From Amaranthus tricolor (taxonomy: Eukaryota; Streptophyta; Magnoliopsida; Caryophyllales; Amaranthaceae): a stretch of 64,000 nt of DNA. Shown here piece after piece: positions 1 through 11,259 of this stretch. The DNA is taken from positions 6,170,515-6,234,514 of the forward strand of contig NC_080063.1 in assembly GCF_026212465.1 (NCBI RefSeq), given 5' to 3'. Under the pieces are notes generated by a model, which was not told where the DNA came from, searched no databases, and saw only the letters and a program-made list of their open reading frames with translations. Position numbers and translations under genes: made by a program. Positions within the stretch are counted from its first letter, which is position 1. Each line of letters begins with the position of its first letter.

Positions 1-352
1 AAAGACCTGTTGTTTTGTACTGCTACTAAACCGCCACTTTACTTACTATTTTTTTTTAAAAAAAAATAATTAATATGATCATAAAAATAATTAATATGAT
101 CAAGTGGCGGTTTTTTTTACTTTTTTTAAAAAAAAAATAATAATAATATACATAAAACCGCCATTTCATCTAGCGGTTTACTCAGTTTCCTAAACATAAC
201 CTCCATTTCAGGTAGCAGTTCTATTAAAAAAAAAGGAAAAAAAAAAAATTTCTCACACCGATCCTACGTGGACGGTAATGTGGGAAATAGTTTCCCATTT
301 CAAGCAAAGTCGGAATTTAATTTTTATTTTGCAATATTATGGGAAAACATTC
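1..352. mobile_element. Right terminus of a MULE-like element, same family as 10727-14202
   Basis: The last 100 bases match the right end of the complete element at 10727-14202: a 'gatcctac-tggacggta' block, then 'tgggaaata', then a terminal 'caatattatgggaaaaca' ending near 352. Further in, both copies carry 'aaaccgccacttt/atttca' motifs. The left part lies outside the window, so the target duplication and any coding part cannot be tested. No plant-mobile-domain coding is visible in these 352 bases. The exact end is uncertain by a few bases. Confidence 0.65.
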
Positions 353-1158
353 TCTTTTAGTAGTGAATAAACAATTTTTATTGGTGCATAGTGACTCAAA
401 GTTTTAAACTTTTTCACTTGGTAGGCACAAGGTTACAATTTTTATTAAATTTATGTTGATATTACCCTTAGGCCTTAATCGACACGCTTTTTAAAAATAT
501 ATTTTAACAAAAAACTTAATATTTTTGTTTTACATGGAAAAGTTTGCTCAAGGTTACTATGTGGATTTTAAGAAATATTTGTCTACCACGTGAAAAGGTC
601 GAAAATTCAGAGTCACTACGTGAAATTTCCCAATTTATTTTAGTTTTATTTTTCATCAACTTCTTTTCTATCTCTATCTAAATTTCAATCATTTTATTAT
701 AATGCTCAGTTATTCAAATACTTTATTTTCCTATTCGATAGCGCGTATTATTTCTCACTCTTAGTCGTAATTCATTTATTAATTTTTATTAATAATGATA
801 ATCTTAAATGATATTATATACTACCTTTGTTATCTAATGTTCTTTCCATTTAGGATTCGCTTGATTGACTTTAGAATTTCATTGACATAGAAAGTTTTTT
901 TTTTAGGAAATGAAACGACTTTCTTCGTTAGGAAGTTGGTTTTTGTATTTGGTAGCAGTAGCACCTTGAAAAACCAAGAAGAGTACTCTATCCCTATAAG
1001 ATTGTCAAATTTTTCTATTTAGTTCGTCTCTTTTACTTTGCTACAATTAATAATATGTTCCGATTACTTTGTTTTATTATCATCCACACATTTCAATCTT
1101 CTTATATGTCATCTAAACAATTTAAATGATCTCATCATTTCTTATCTTTGTGTAATAT
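353..1158. other. AT-rich intergenic DNA, nothing recognised
   Basis: No open frame of note, no RNA gene and no clear repeat structure is visible. The stretch separates a MULE terminus from the 3' end of a LINE. Confidence 0.5.
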
Positions 1159-2545
1159 ACATCATCATCATCATCATATCCAGTGTATCCCGCTCATAGA
1201 AAACTATGGTTAGAGTCTGAGGAGGGAAGAAAGACGACAGCTCATACCCATAGAGGAGAGTGCGGTCAAAGAGTCCCTCGGCTCGAGAAAGGTCTTCAAA
1301 GAGAGACAAACCTGCAACTTGCAAATAGAATAAATAGAATACGTACAAATAACTAATAATAAAGATAAAAGTAAAGGAGGTAAAGAGCGATAATTAAAGG
1401 CAATGAACAATAACAAACGATGGGTAAAAGGGACGGGTTTAGTAATCTAAGACATGGATAAGACGCCGTCAACTGCCCCTATCCCTGGTCAGGTCCTTGG
1501 ATAGGTGAAGTTCATGCATGTCACTTTTAATCTGTTCCTCCCACATTCTTCTAGGTCTTCCTCGACTTCTCTTGCCCTTCACTATGATGCATTCGATCCT
1601 TCTTACTGGGGCGTCATGTGTCTTTCTCTGCACATGCCCAAACCATCTCAACCTATTCTCCCGCATCTTTGCGAAGAGAGGTGCAATCCCTAACTTCTCC
1701 TTGAACTCCTGGTTTCTTATCCTATCCATCATAGCATTACCACACATCTAGCATACACATTTCTATTACTTCCATCCTCTATTCGAAAATCTTCTTTATA
1801 GGCCAACCTTCTGTCCCATATAACAACGTCGGCCTAATTGCAACGCAGTAAAATTTACCTCTTAATTTGCTCGGGAACTTTTTATCACAAAGCACCCCGG
1901 TTGCTGCTCGCCACTTAAGCCAACACGCTTATACATGATTAATAACTTCTCTATCAATCTCCCAATTATTCTGTATCACCGATCCCAAATATTTGAACTT
2001 GGACGTACATGCAACAACTTCTCCCCCTATGGTCACCTCTGGCTCCCCTATTGATTCTATCCCACTGAAATTGCATCGCAAGTATTCTGTCTTCGTACGG
2101 CTTATACGCAACCCCTTACCCTCCAAGCCTTCCCTCCACTCTTCCAATTTACTATTAGCCTCCTCCTTTGTTTCTGCGACCAAAACTATATAATCGGCGA
2201 AAAGCATGCACCATGGTACAGTCTCCCAGATGGATTTTGAGATTTTCTCAATAATGACCGTAAAAATGAAAGGACTTAGTGCTGATCCTTAATGTAGTCC
2301 CAATTTAATTGGGAAAGACTCTGTCATATCCACTGGTGTATGTATGTTAGTTGACACTCTATCATACATTTCCTGTATTACCTCAATGTACCTTCGTGAA
2401 ATACCTTTATTCTTGAGGCTATTCCAAACGATGATTTGTGGTATGCTATCGTACGCTTTCTCCAGGTCAATGAACACCAAATGCAAATCCTTCGTTCTTT
2501 GTGCAATATACAACTGCCTTAATTTCTTACATATGGGGGGGGAGT
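1159..2545 (-). mobile_element. 5'-truncated RTE-type LINE
   Basis: Read on the minus strand, the element starts inside reverse transcriptase near 2545 and ends in a (GAT)n tail at about 1160-1178. The 3' UTR just before the tail reads 'gagcgggatacactggat', a layout typical of plant RTE LINEs (short trinucleotide tail, no poly-A). Coding remnants lie in order at 2513-2289, 2207-1929 and 1747-1469. The promoter, the endonuclease and the first part of reverse transcriptase are missing, as expected for incomplete target-primed reverse transcription. I did not find a convincing target duplication. Confidence 0.85.
1469..2530 (-). pseudogene. RTE LINE reverse transcriptase remnant
   Basis: Three frame-shifted pieces of one polymerase can be read. 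The first (2513-2289) has the VFIDLEKAYDSIP motif of reverse transcriptase, containing the first catalytic Asp. The second (2207-1929) begins with LFADYIVLV, where the family has F/YADD; the second Asp is replaced by Tyr, so the active site is lost. It continues with FKYLGSVIQ. The third (1747-1469) carries the RLRWFGHVQR and RGRPRRMWEEQI motifs that close plant RTE ORFs. At least two frame changes separate the pieces. The gene once copied the LINE RNA at nicked target DNA; it is clearly non-functional. Confidence 0.85.
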
Positions 2546-2606
2546 AATAATCATAGATAAAATTCCATTAAGATTACTTATTGATTGAATTAAAGCTGTC
2601 AAAAAA

Positions 2607-2832
2607 TGGTGTTATGGAACTCTATGCAAAGGCGAGTGAAGCTGTCAAAAATCATACAATGTAAGAAAACCTAACGCAACAATGTCAGTCACAGACAAAT
2701 AATGTTATGGAACAGTATGCTGTGCTTGACCCTGAAAAATTAGTGACAAAAGGGAGGAGGAAATGAATTAAAGGACACTTTGAAAAAAGAAAACATTCAA
2801 CGTCAAAAAGGGAGTTTGGTTCCATAACACCA
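2607..2832. repeat. Short element with 14-bp perfect inverted ends (possible MITE)
   Basis: The segment begins 'tggtgttatggaac' and ends with its exact reverse complement at 2819-2832. Length is 226 bp, with no coding. A related 'gttatggaac' copy lies inside at about 2704. It resembles a small non-autonomous DNA transposon, but no clear target duplication is visible, so class assignment is open. Confidence 0.35.
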
Positions 2833-2879
2833 AATAAGCACATAATATAAATGTATCGTAGTAGGGTCATGATTTTACA

Positions 2880-3800
<921 letters not shown>

Positions 3801-4042
3801 TCAACTTGCCTTCATATAAAAGCTATCTATATCAGATCTAATACCAATTTAAACGTATTTAAAAACAAAATATATAATACCTAATTCAAGATTAAGAGGT
3901 TATCATATATGAAAATGATGACATACTCTTCATACGCTGAACCAAATTCAATGTTGATGAACTTGGTGCAAAAATAAAAACAAGTTCTATGAATAATAAG
4001 TGTTTAAATCAGAAAATGTACATTAATTGTTAGTCGGAGTTG

Positions 4043-4360
4043 TTAGTTTCTAAAAACAAGTTGCTTTGGCCTACTCTTCTTAGCTTGCTCCATCTGCTCT
4101 TTCTTCACGAGCTTTTCCTTTTCCATTTGTTCCTTCTTCGTAAGCTTTGCCCTTTCCATTTGCTCTTTCTTTTTTTGCTTCTCCATTTCCATATGCTCCT
4201 TCTTTTCTCTTGCACGGATGGAATTGATCAACGGTAACCGCTTTTTCTTGTCTTTGGCAAAGTATTTAGCATTGCGTATCAGATCGTCTTTACTCTTGTT
4301 CAAATCGCTCAGCAAAATCCTCGTGCATACCATAGCACGGTACAATCTACGATCACATAG
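4043..4360 (-). CDS. Hypothetical terminal exon, Lys/Glu-rich coiled coil
   Basis: A 105-codon open segment preceded by a good splice acceptor (tttttgacag, 4370-4361). From that acceptor the frame is open at once, starting L-C-D-R-R-L-Y-R-A-M. Residues about 10-45 form a mixed region (ILLSDLNKSKDDLIRNAKYF). After that come four near-copies of an 11-residue unit of the type KKEQMEKEKLV, predicted as a charged helix or coiled coil. It ends KSRPKQLVFRN-stop. I do not recognise the family. Upstream exons were not found, and the region is full of repeats, so this may be a piece of a transposon-borne gene. There is no clear start codon near the exon start. Confidence 0.35.
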   Translation of the reverse strand, partial: LCDRRLYRAMVCTRILLSDLNKSKDDLIRNAKYFAKDKKKRLPLINSIRAREKKEHMEMEKQKKKEQMERAKLTKKEQMEKEKLVKKEQMEQAKKSRPKQLVFRN

Positions 4361-4684
4361 CTGTCAAAAATGAAAAACATATCATATTCTAAATGCCAAT
4401 TTATAGCAGCATAATGTCAATTATTATCAGTCCTAATGCCAAATCCCATTCATGCCAGTATAGTAACAGCACATCAATCTAGACAATGTCTTTGCTTGAA
4501 AAAAATGGCGAAATGTATTAGTGTACAGGAGAAAGGAAACGAAAGGAAGAAAGAAAAGGGAAATGGCGACTCAAATGGTTTATTGAAAACTGAAATAGGA
4601 GGATTCTGAATATGGAAGGTTTTTTTTTTTTGAAAAAAAAAAATGGTGATTACAGTTTTGGGTGAGGGGAATGGCGCGTATTAC
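4361..4684. other. Non-coding stretch between the hypothetical exon and a MULE-like insertion
   Basis: Contains A/G-rich sequence and a T-run plus A-run pair at about 4620-4643. Bases 4676-4684 (gcgtattac) are the left copy of the target duplication of the next element. No gene is seen. Confidence 0.5.
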
Positions 4685-5627
4685 CTGCGAAACACGGACA
4701 CGGCTTTCAGCTGACGTGTCGCATGTCCAACACGTGTCGGACGCAGACACGCGACGGACACGCGAAAATCCGTGTCCGACACGCCAAATGAAGTGTCCAA
4801 TATTTTAATATTTTTTCGGACACGCGGACACGGCAGGGACACGCGACGGACACGGCAAGGGACACGGACACGTTTTTTTAAAAAAAAAAAAAAAAAAAAT
4901 TGAAATTCTGAATACCCATTTCCCTTTTCAGAAGTCACTGATAAAGTGACTTGAGTCTTGAATACCCATTTCCCTTCCCTCTCAAAGTCTCAATTCCCTC
5001 TCTTGCTCTCACTTCTCTCAACTTTTTTTCACTCTAACCCTAAAAACTCTACACAACTCTTCCTCCACCTCAACTGTCGCCGCCGCACTCCCGCACCACG
5101 CCACCGCACTCCCGCACCACGCCACCGCTGCCGCACTCCCGCACCAAATCAGACCATCACAGACGAATAATCCAGTAATCCACCTTCATTGTTGGATTTG
5201 AAGGAGATTGAAGGAGAAGATTTGGGGGTTGATTGAGGAATTTGATTGGAATTTGGGTGTTTGTGTTTGAATTTTTTGTGGGTGTTTTTGGTTGGGTTTT
5301 TTGGGGGTGTTTTTGGTTGGGTTTTTTGGGTGTTTTTGGAGGAGGAAATGGGTGTGAGAAAGGAGGGAGTGAAGTGAAATACTAAAATGGAATGGGTGTG
5401 TATGACTATATTTAGATACTTATGTTGTTTATTTGGTACTTATTTGCATTTTATGTGAGTTTTATGTTTTTAAAGTGTTTATTTACATATATCAAATGAA
5501 GATTGTAAAATTATTTTTAATTTGATATATTTATTATATAACCATTTTCGTGTCCCCGTGTCCGCCATTTTTAAGTTGGCGTTTTCCCGTACCCGTGTCG
5601 TGTCCGTGTCCGTTTTAGTGCAACCTA
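4685..5627. mobile_element. Non-autonomous MULE-like element with GGACACG-rich ends
   Basis: The element is flanked by an exact 9-bp direct repeat, gcgtattac, at 4676-4684 and 5628-5636. A 9-bp target duplication is the mark of Mutator-like transposases. The two ends are inverted and rich in 'ggacacg' units: the left end has about a dozen in 4693-4870, the right end has the complement at about 5550-5613. Inverted-end similarity is clear from 'aaacacggacacgg' (left) against 'aaaacggacacggacac' (right, complemented). No transposase is present. The interior (4960-5400) holds pyrimidine-rich DNA like a plant 5' leader, with a short Pro/Arg-rich open frame, and may be a captured host fragment. Confidence 0.75.
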
Positions 5628-5636
5628 GCGTATTAC

Positions 5637-6880
5637 AAGGGGACAAATCAATGATGGGTTTGCAGTTTCCAATTATACTTTAACCTAGCATAATTACATC
5701 TTAACTGCCATAATTACATGTTTTCATATTATTTCTTTTTTTTTAATTGGTTTGGCCCATGGAAGTCAATCTCTCAAAGAGAAGAGACTGCCTTCCATAA
5801 GAATTTGTGAAAATGTAAATATGTGATATCTTTTAGTAAAATGTGTTCGACAATTGAGATTATATTTGCCCAAAAAGAAATCATAAAATGGAAGAATACA
5901 TAATAAAAACTTCTTAAAATTTTTTGATAATTTTAAATTCATTGTGAACTCAGGTCAAAGTGGAATTGGATTACAAGGTCCTATAAATATCAAGTTGTCA
6001 GATCTGTTTTAAACATTTGTAGTTCAGTGCAAGCCAAACACACCCAAGTCTCAAGTCTCAAGTCCCTCTACTATAAATCCCAAACTTGACTACATGGAAA
6101 TAGGAATTGAATCATGGTACCACTTGAGTCAACCCCAACTCCTATAGGCGATACCCCTGTGCTTAGAACTTCTCCTCGGTCATGTACTTTGATTGTTCCT
6201 CCTTACTCATAAGTCAGATGTATGTCCATTACTAGTTGTTACCTGTGCCAACTGCACAAATATGCAATTAACCAAGTCTTTTGTAGATTAGTATTGAGGA
6301 ATTCCTCAATAGCCACAAATCTAGACACAACCAAATACAATCACACCAAAATTTATGGTAATGGTCTAAGGCATAGTTCAAAAATAAGACTGCATGTCCG
6401 CTTTACATCACATTGACCGCATTATAAAGGCTTTCAGAAACACCAAATTAATATCCTTCATCTTGTAAAGGTTTTCAACGGATTTCTCTTGCTTTCAAAC
6501 GATATGACCACATCACTGTTATTACCGCATCACCAAATTATTTCTGCGAATGCAACTGCTTCCATATTTTAACACTATGGTATGCGGACATCTAAACATA
6601 AAATATATTGTCTTGTGGATATAACATAAAATAACCCAAACAATATTAAACTGAAATTCCTCAAATTCATTGATTTTCTGTATACTACAAAGTACAAATC
6701 ACAAACTACAAACATATTACATCACTAAATAGACCTTCTTTATTACTTATATTTAAAGAATAATGAAATCTAATCAATCACCTAAATAAGATTACTATAT
6801 ACTGGAAAAGAATAAAGAATAGAATCCCTATGTACTAGAAAAGAATATAGATACATATCACACAACACATAGCATTCAGA
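5637..6880. other. Intergenic DNA and probable 3' flank of the receptor kinase gene
   Basis: AT-rich, no supported gene. The last ~200 bases, next to the stop codon at 6881, are probably 3' UTR of the minus-strand kinase gene. No poly-A site can be fixed from sequence alone. Confidence 0.5.
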
Positions 6881-9800
6881 TCAGTCATGGCTTTTCTCTT
6901 TCTCAGCAGATTCCTCAACAACTTCAGCAGTAAACTTGGGGTTAATCTCCTCTAACTGCCGAAGAACCTGCTCAACATCCGGTCGCGCATCAGGGGAAGG
7001 ATCAACCAAGTGCAATGCCAACTTCAATGTGTTAAGCATTTCATCTCCGGTTGTCGAAACATCCCTCATTAACTCGAGATCGAAAACCTCATTAGTCCAT
7101 TCTTCCTTGACAGTTGATGCCACCCACTGCGGTAAATCAGGACCGTCCTGATCCTCTTTCGGTGATTTTCCTGTCAACAGCTCTAGTATGATCACTCCTA
7201 GACTGTAGATATCGGTTTTTGTGTTCGCTTTCTTCGTCTTTGTGAATTCAGGTGCCCGGTAACCTGCTGAGTTATCGGTTGTTATAACATTGGAATTTGC
7301 TGTGTCGGTCATTAGTCTGTGAATCCCATAATCAGATATTCTTGGGTTGTTTTGCTCATCTAGGTAGACATCACTTGAGGTAAGATTTCCATGGGTTAAG
7401 TTCTCTTGGTTATGGATGTGGTTCAATCCGCGTGTTATTCCTATTGCAATCTTCATCCTCGTTGGCCAATCGATCACGGTTTCTGGTCCACGAGCTGCAA
7501 AAAATTGTTCATACTATTTAGTACACCAAAACTTAGAGCCAAAGCATATGGGAAATTATCATGAACTCCTAGCATATTGACCAAGTATGGCAATCCACTA
7601 TATGTACTCCTAATAACCCTCATGCTAATGATGTAACATATATCATAGTAATAGATTGCTGCTAAATCATCCAACAAGATGTACATGGAAGCATGTAGGG
7701 TTGAAGCCAAAATTCAAAGTAAGGGGCTAATAGACCTCAAATTTCATTTTTTTTCTCGTTTGACAAAACTTTACATAATTTTTTGATATTTAATCGGCCC
7801 TTCTAACATATAAAATAATAGATGGTCATGGCATGCTTAGATCGGGGGCCTCGACTCCCCAACCCACCATGTAGCTTCGCCACTTGAAGCATCACAAACT
7901 ATTTGTCATTTAATCAAGTACATTGAAAGTTGTTAGAGTATATAACATATCCTCGGGCTTTAACCATCGGCTTAAGTTTTTGGTTGAGGCCCAGGATATT
8001 ATGTTCACAATGTTCTTTTGTCATACATTACTACTAAAGAACCCATAATTTCACCTAAAGATAATCTTCCTAATTATTTAATAAACATAAATGTAAATAT
8101 GATTCATGCATTCCCTAACAATCTATTGATCCAATATACTAAAAAAAACACAAGTATTAACATTGGTGGCTGAATTTCACTTACAATGAAGGAAGGTGGA
8201 AAGACTTCCTTTAGACAAGTAATCAGAAACCAACAACTTCTCCCCTTTAGGACCCAAGTAATAAGCCCTAAGGGGAAGAAGATTCGGGTGTCGAATCCTT
8301 CCAAGTGCAGCAACTTCAAGCTCAAACTCCTTAGGACTCTTTGCAAGCTTCTCTCTAAGCCTTTTAACTGTAACTTGATTACCATCTTCAAGCGACGCCT
8401 TATACACCGTCCCGTAGGGATTTTTCCCCATGACTTCAGCTGTTGCACACAACAAATCATCAGCAGTAAACACAAATGGGCCATCAAACAACACCAATTT
8501 ACCGCCATTCGATCCTGCTTCCGCTCTACTTGCTCCTGCACTTCCTGCAGCAAAACCCTTTTCTATACCTGAAGTCTTACCATTTTGAGCTTTCGAGCTC
8601 GTTCTTTTCCTGATCACACAACACAATAAAACACAGAAAAGTAAAAACAGAATTGCAAGTAGTGCTCCTACTATTATAAGGATTATATCCCTTGTACTCA
8701 ATTTTCTATGGTGATCTTTTGGTTCATTACTAGATAATGGACTCAATAATGGACTTTCTGATGGAGTCTCAGATTCTGGTGATGGTGCAATACAAGCTGT
8801 TGATGGACTAAACCCACATAACTGAATGTTTCCCACAAATGAGGAGGAATTGAATTTCTTTGATAGGTGAATAGGAACTTGGCCTGATAGAGAATTGTAG
8901 GATACATTGAAAGATGTCAAATTTGAGAGATTTCCAATTGAGGAAGGGATTTCTCCTGTGAAATTGTTTTCTGATAAATCGAGGGTACTAATTTTAGAAA
9001 GATTACCAATATTGGGAGGAATTTCTCCTGTAAGATGATTTTGTTTAAGGTTAAGAGATGAAAGATTCCTTAAACCCACAAATCCTTTAGGCAAACTACC
9101 ATTGATGGAATTGCTTGACAAATCCAAAGCCCTAAGCTTTAAAAGGGTAGTCAACTCATTTGGGATAGTCCCATTAATCTTGTTATGACTTAAAGACAAT
9201 TCCTCAAGATTACCCAACTTACCCAAAGAATAAGGGATACTTCCAAAGAAAGAATTGTGATCAAGGGTCAATGACTTAAGATTTTGGGTAGTCCAAGAAC
9301 TTGGGATTGAACCAGAAAGGTTATTCCTTTGAAGGGCAAGGAAGGTAAGGGAAGACGAAAGCGAAAAGCTACGAGGAATAGGACCCGAAAGCGAATTAAA
9401 GCTCAAATTGAGCCTATGAATTCTAAGAGAATTGACAAGATTAAGAGGTATAAAACCCTTGAGCAAATTGTTGCTAAGATCAATGGCTTGAAGCTGAGGG
9501 GAATTTCCAATTGAAGGAGGGATAGATCCAGAAAAACGATTGTTAAAGAGATAAAGTCCTCTAAGATTAGGGAGTGACCCTAAAGAAGAAGGGATAGTAC
9601 CCCCAATAAGATTATCATGAAGACTAAGCCTTCTAAGCTCTTTCAAGTGCCCAATTTTATCACTGAGTCTCCCACTTAAGGCCTTAAATGGGAGTTGTAT
9701 AGCAATAATATGTCCCTTCATACACCTGATTCCTGCCCAACTTCCTGAACAAACTCCATTTCTGGATCCATTCCAGCTTTTAAGCGTATCACGAAGATCG

Positions 9801-9994
9801 ATTAGCTCACGTTTGAACGCTACGAGGGTTTGGAAATCAGAAAGGGTTATGATTTCTCCATCACTTTCTTGCCCTGTTACAAATTTTGGTGACAGAAATA
9901 ATAGATATATGAATGAAAAAATCAATCCAAATCGAACAAATTTTGAAATTGAGATCGACCCATTACAATTTGGGTTATGAAACCAATTACCCAT
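6881..9994 (-). CDS. IMK2: LRR receptor-like pseudokinase, IMK2/IMK3 type
   Basis: Two exons, 9994-8185 and 7494-6881, joined across a 690-bp intron with a GTAAGT donor and a TTGCAG acceptor; the split codon gives Ser. The product has 807 residues, close to Arabidopsis IMK2. In order it has a signal peptide (about 1-41, hydrophobic [13 protein letters not shown]), an N-terminal LRR cap, about 11 leucine-rich repeats (to about 385), a Pro/Ser-rich spacer, one membrane helix (about 435-460, [17 protein letters not shown]) and a cytosolic kinase fold from about 500. The family is plasma-membrane receptors linked to meristem development. The ATP Lys is kept (VTVKRL) and the DFG site is DYG, but the catalytic HRD loop reads HGN, so phosphotransfer is doubtful; IMK2 relatives share this loss. 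The frame is intact, so it looks functional as a signalling scaffold. The symbol is by family resemblance. Confidence 0.9.
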
Positions 9995-10717
9995 AAATCA
10001 AAATGCAAAAAAAATGTAAAATTAATTCAAAATTTATGAACAAACAGTTAATAAATCAAAAAAAAAGCAAGTAAATACAGCAACAAAGCAAGTTCTTTAG
10101 CTTGCTTTGTCTTATGGGTTGTTGGTGGTGATCAATTAAGAAGGTGAAGAGAGAGAAAGAGAGATAAAGAGACAGAAGAAAGTTTCATGGGAGAATTGAG
10201 AAATGTAATGGGGAGTGATAAGGAGATGTTTTAGGAAGATTACAACGGCTAGTTTTGTTGTTTTGGTTGGGGAGTTTTGAAAGTATGAAGAAACAAAAAC
10301 AATGTCAATTGTTCATGTGACGGTCAGATTAACGGGCTTATTCGTTGAAATTTTGTCGCCGGGTATTAGACTAATAGTTTTGAGTGTTTCTATGAAAGAA
10401 ATTAAGATCACTAGGTATAAGTTAATAACAACGGCTACTTTGTAATGGAGTGAATTGATGGATCATAATTACTATTGTAACATAATAAAATACTTACAAT
10501 ACTCTTAATTAAGTTGATGGTTGAGTTAGTTCTTTGATATAGTATCAAAGGCCAGGGGTTCTGATACCATGTCAAGAAACTAACTCAACTAAAATCTTAA
10601 GTTGATAGTTATACCTAAGAATTACTTTCAAAAAAAAATCATCGTTATCAAACTTAGTATTAATTAATTTTGTTTATCATAAGGTGAATAATAATGATAT
10701 TTATTTATTAGGGTAAA
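9995..10717 (-). promoter_or_regulatory. 5' UTR and promoter region of the IMK2-like gene
   Basis: Upstream of the ATG lies a GA-rich tract (about 10140-10180), which reads as CT-rich on the coding strand, a common feature of plant 5' leaders near transcription starts. I cannot place the TATA box or start site with confidence. The stretch also contains a foldback repeat (10509-10600) and ends at the target duplication of the plant-mobile-domain element. Confidence 0.4.
10509..10600. repeat. Foldback repeat with ~39-bp arms
   Basis: The left arm (10509-10547) and right arm (10562-10600) are imperfect reverse complements sharing 'gttgagttagtt' and 'tatca', around a 14-base loop. It could form a stable hairpin. 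Related 'ctgataccatgtcaagaaa' motifs are widespread in plant genomes. It may be a remnant of a mobile element; no coding. Confidence 0.5.
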
Positions 10718-10844
10718 GTCAAAAAAGAATCTTTTCCCATATTATGGCTAAAAAAAAATAATTTCCACTTTGCATTATGTGGAAAAGTATTTCCCACAAT
10801 ACTGTCCACGAGAAAATTTATTTATTTTTTTTATTTTTCAGACA

Positions 10845-10942
10845 AAACTGCCACTTGAGATGGTGGTTTGCCTTAAGCACCAAACCGCCATCTCAAGTGG
10901 CAGTTTGGTCCCTGGTAAACCGCCACTTCATGTGGCGGTTTG
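10845..10942. repeat. Subterminal hairpins of the PMD element, left side
   Basis: Repeats of 'aaactgccacttgagatgg', its complement, and 'aaaccgccacttcatg' with its complement form two adjacent inverted repeats. The same motif recurs at the other end, so it is likely a transposase-binding or structural subterminal feature. Confidence 0.6.
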
Positions 10943-11259
10943 CTTGTGGCCTGAAATTTTTTTTCTTTCATTTTAAAATAGTAAACGCAATATGCATTAA
11001 ACTAGTTCAATACCATCTATTCCATAATAATCAATTACGAACCGGCTTGATTTGAAAAAATTAATTATGAAAATAATGCAAAGATGTATTACAATTATGG
11101 AAAGTCATACAAGAAGTTCAAGTCATATAAGAATATACAAACTTTGTTAAACTACAACCCTCGGCCCCTTTTGTTTTGCGCACCGGTGGATGATGATGGT
11201 GTGAACTCGTCAACCTTCGCAATGACATTAAGAGCAGGAGCTCGTCGTTGACTAGCACG

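Noticed and set aside
4958..5170. 70-codon Pro/Arg-rich open frame in the MULE-like element
   Set aside because: Short and driven by a small CCGCACTCCCGCACCACG-type repeat; no sign of a real gene.
8104..8572. Open frames of 149 and 128 codons inside the kinase gene
   Set aside because: Shadows of the IMK2-like exon in other frames.
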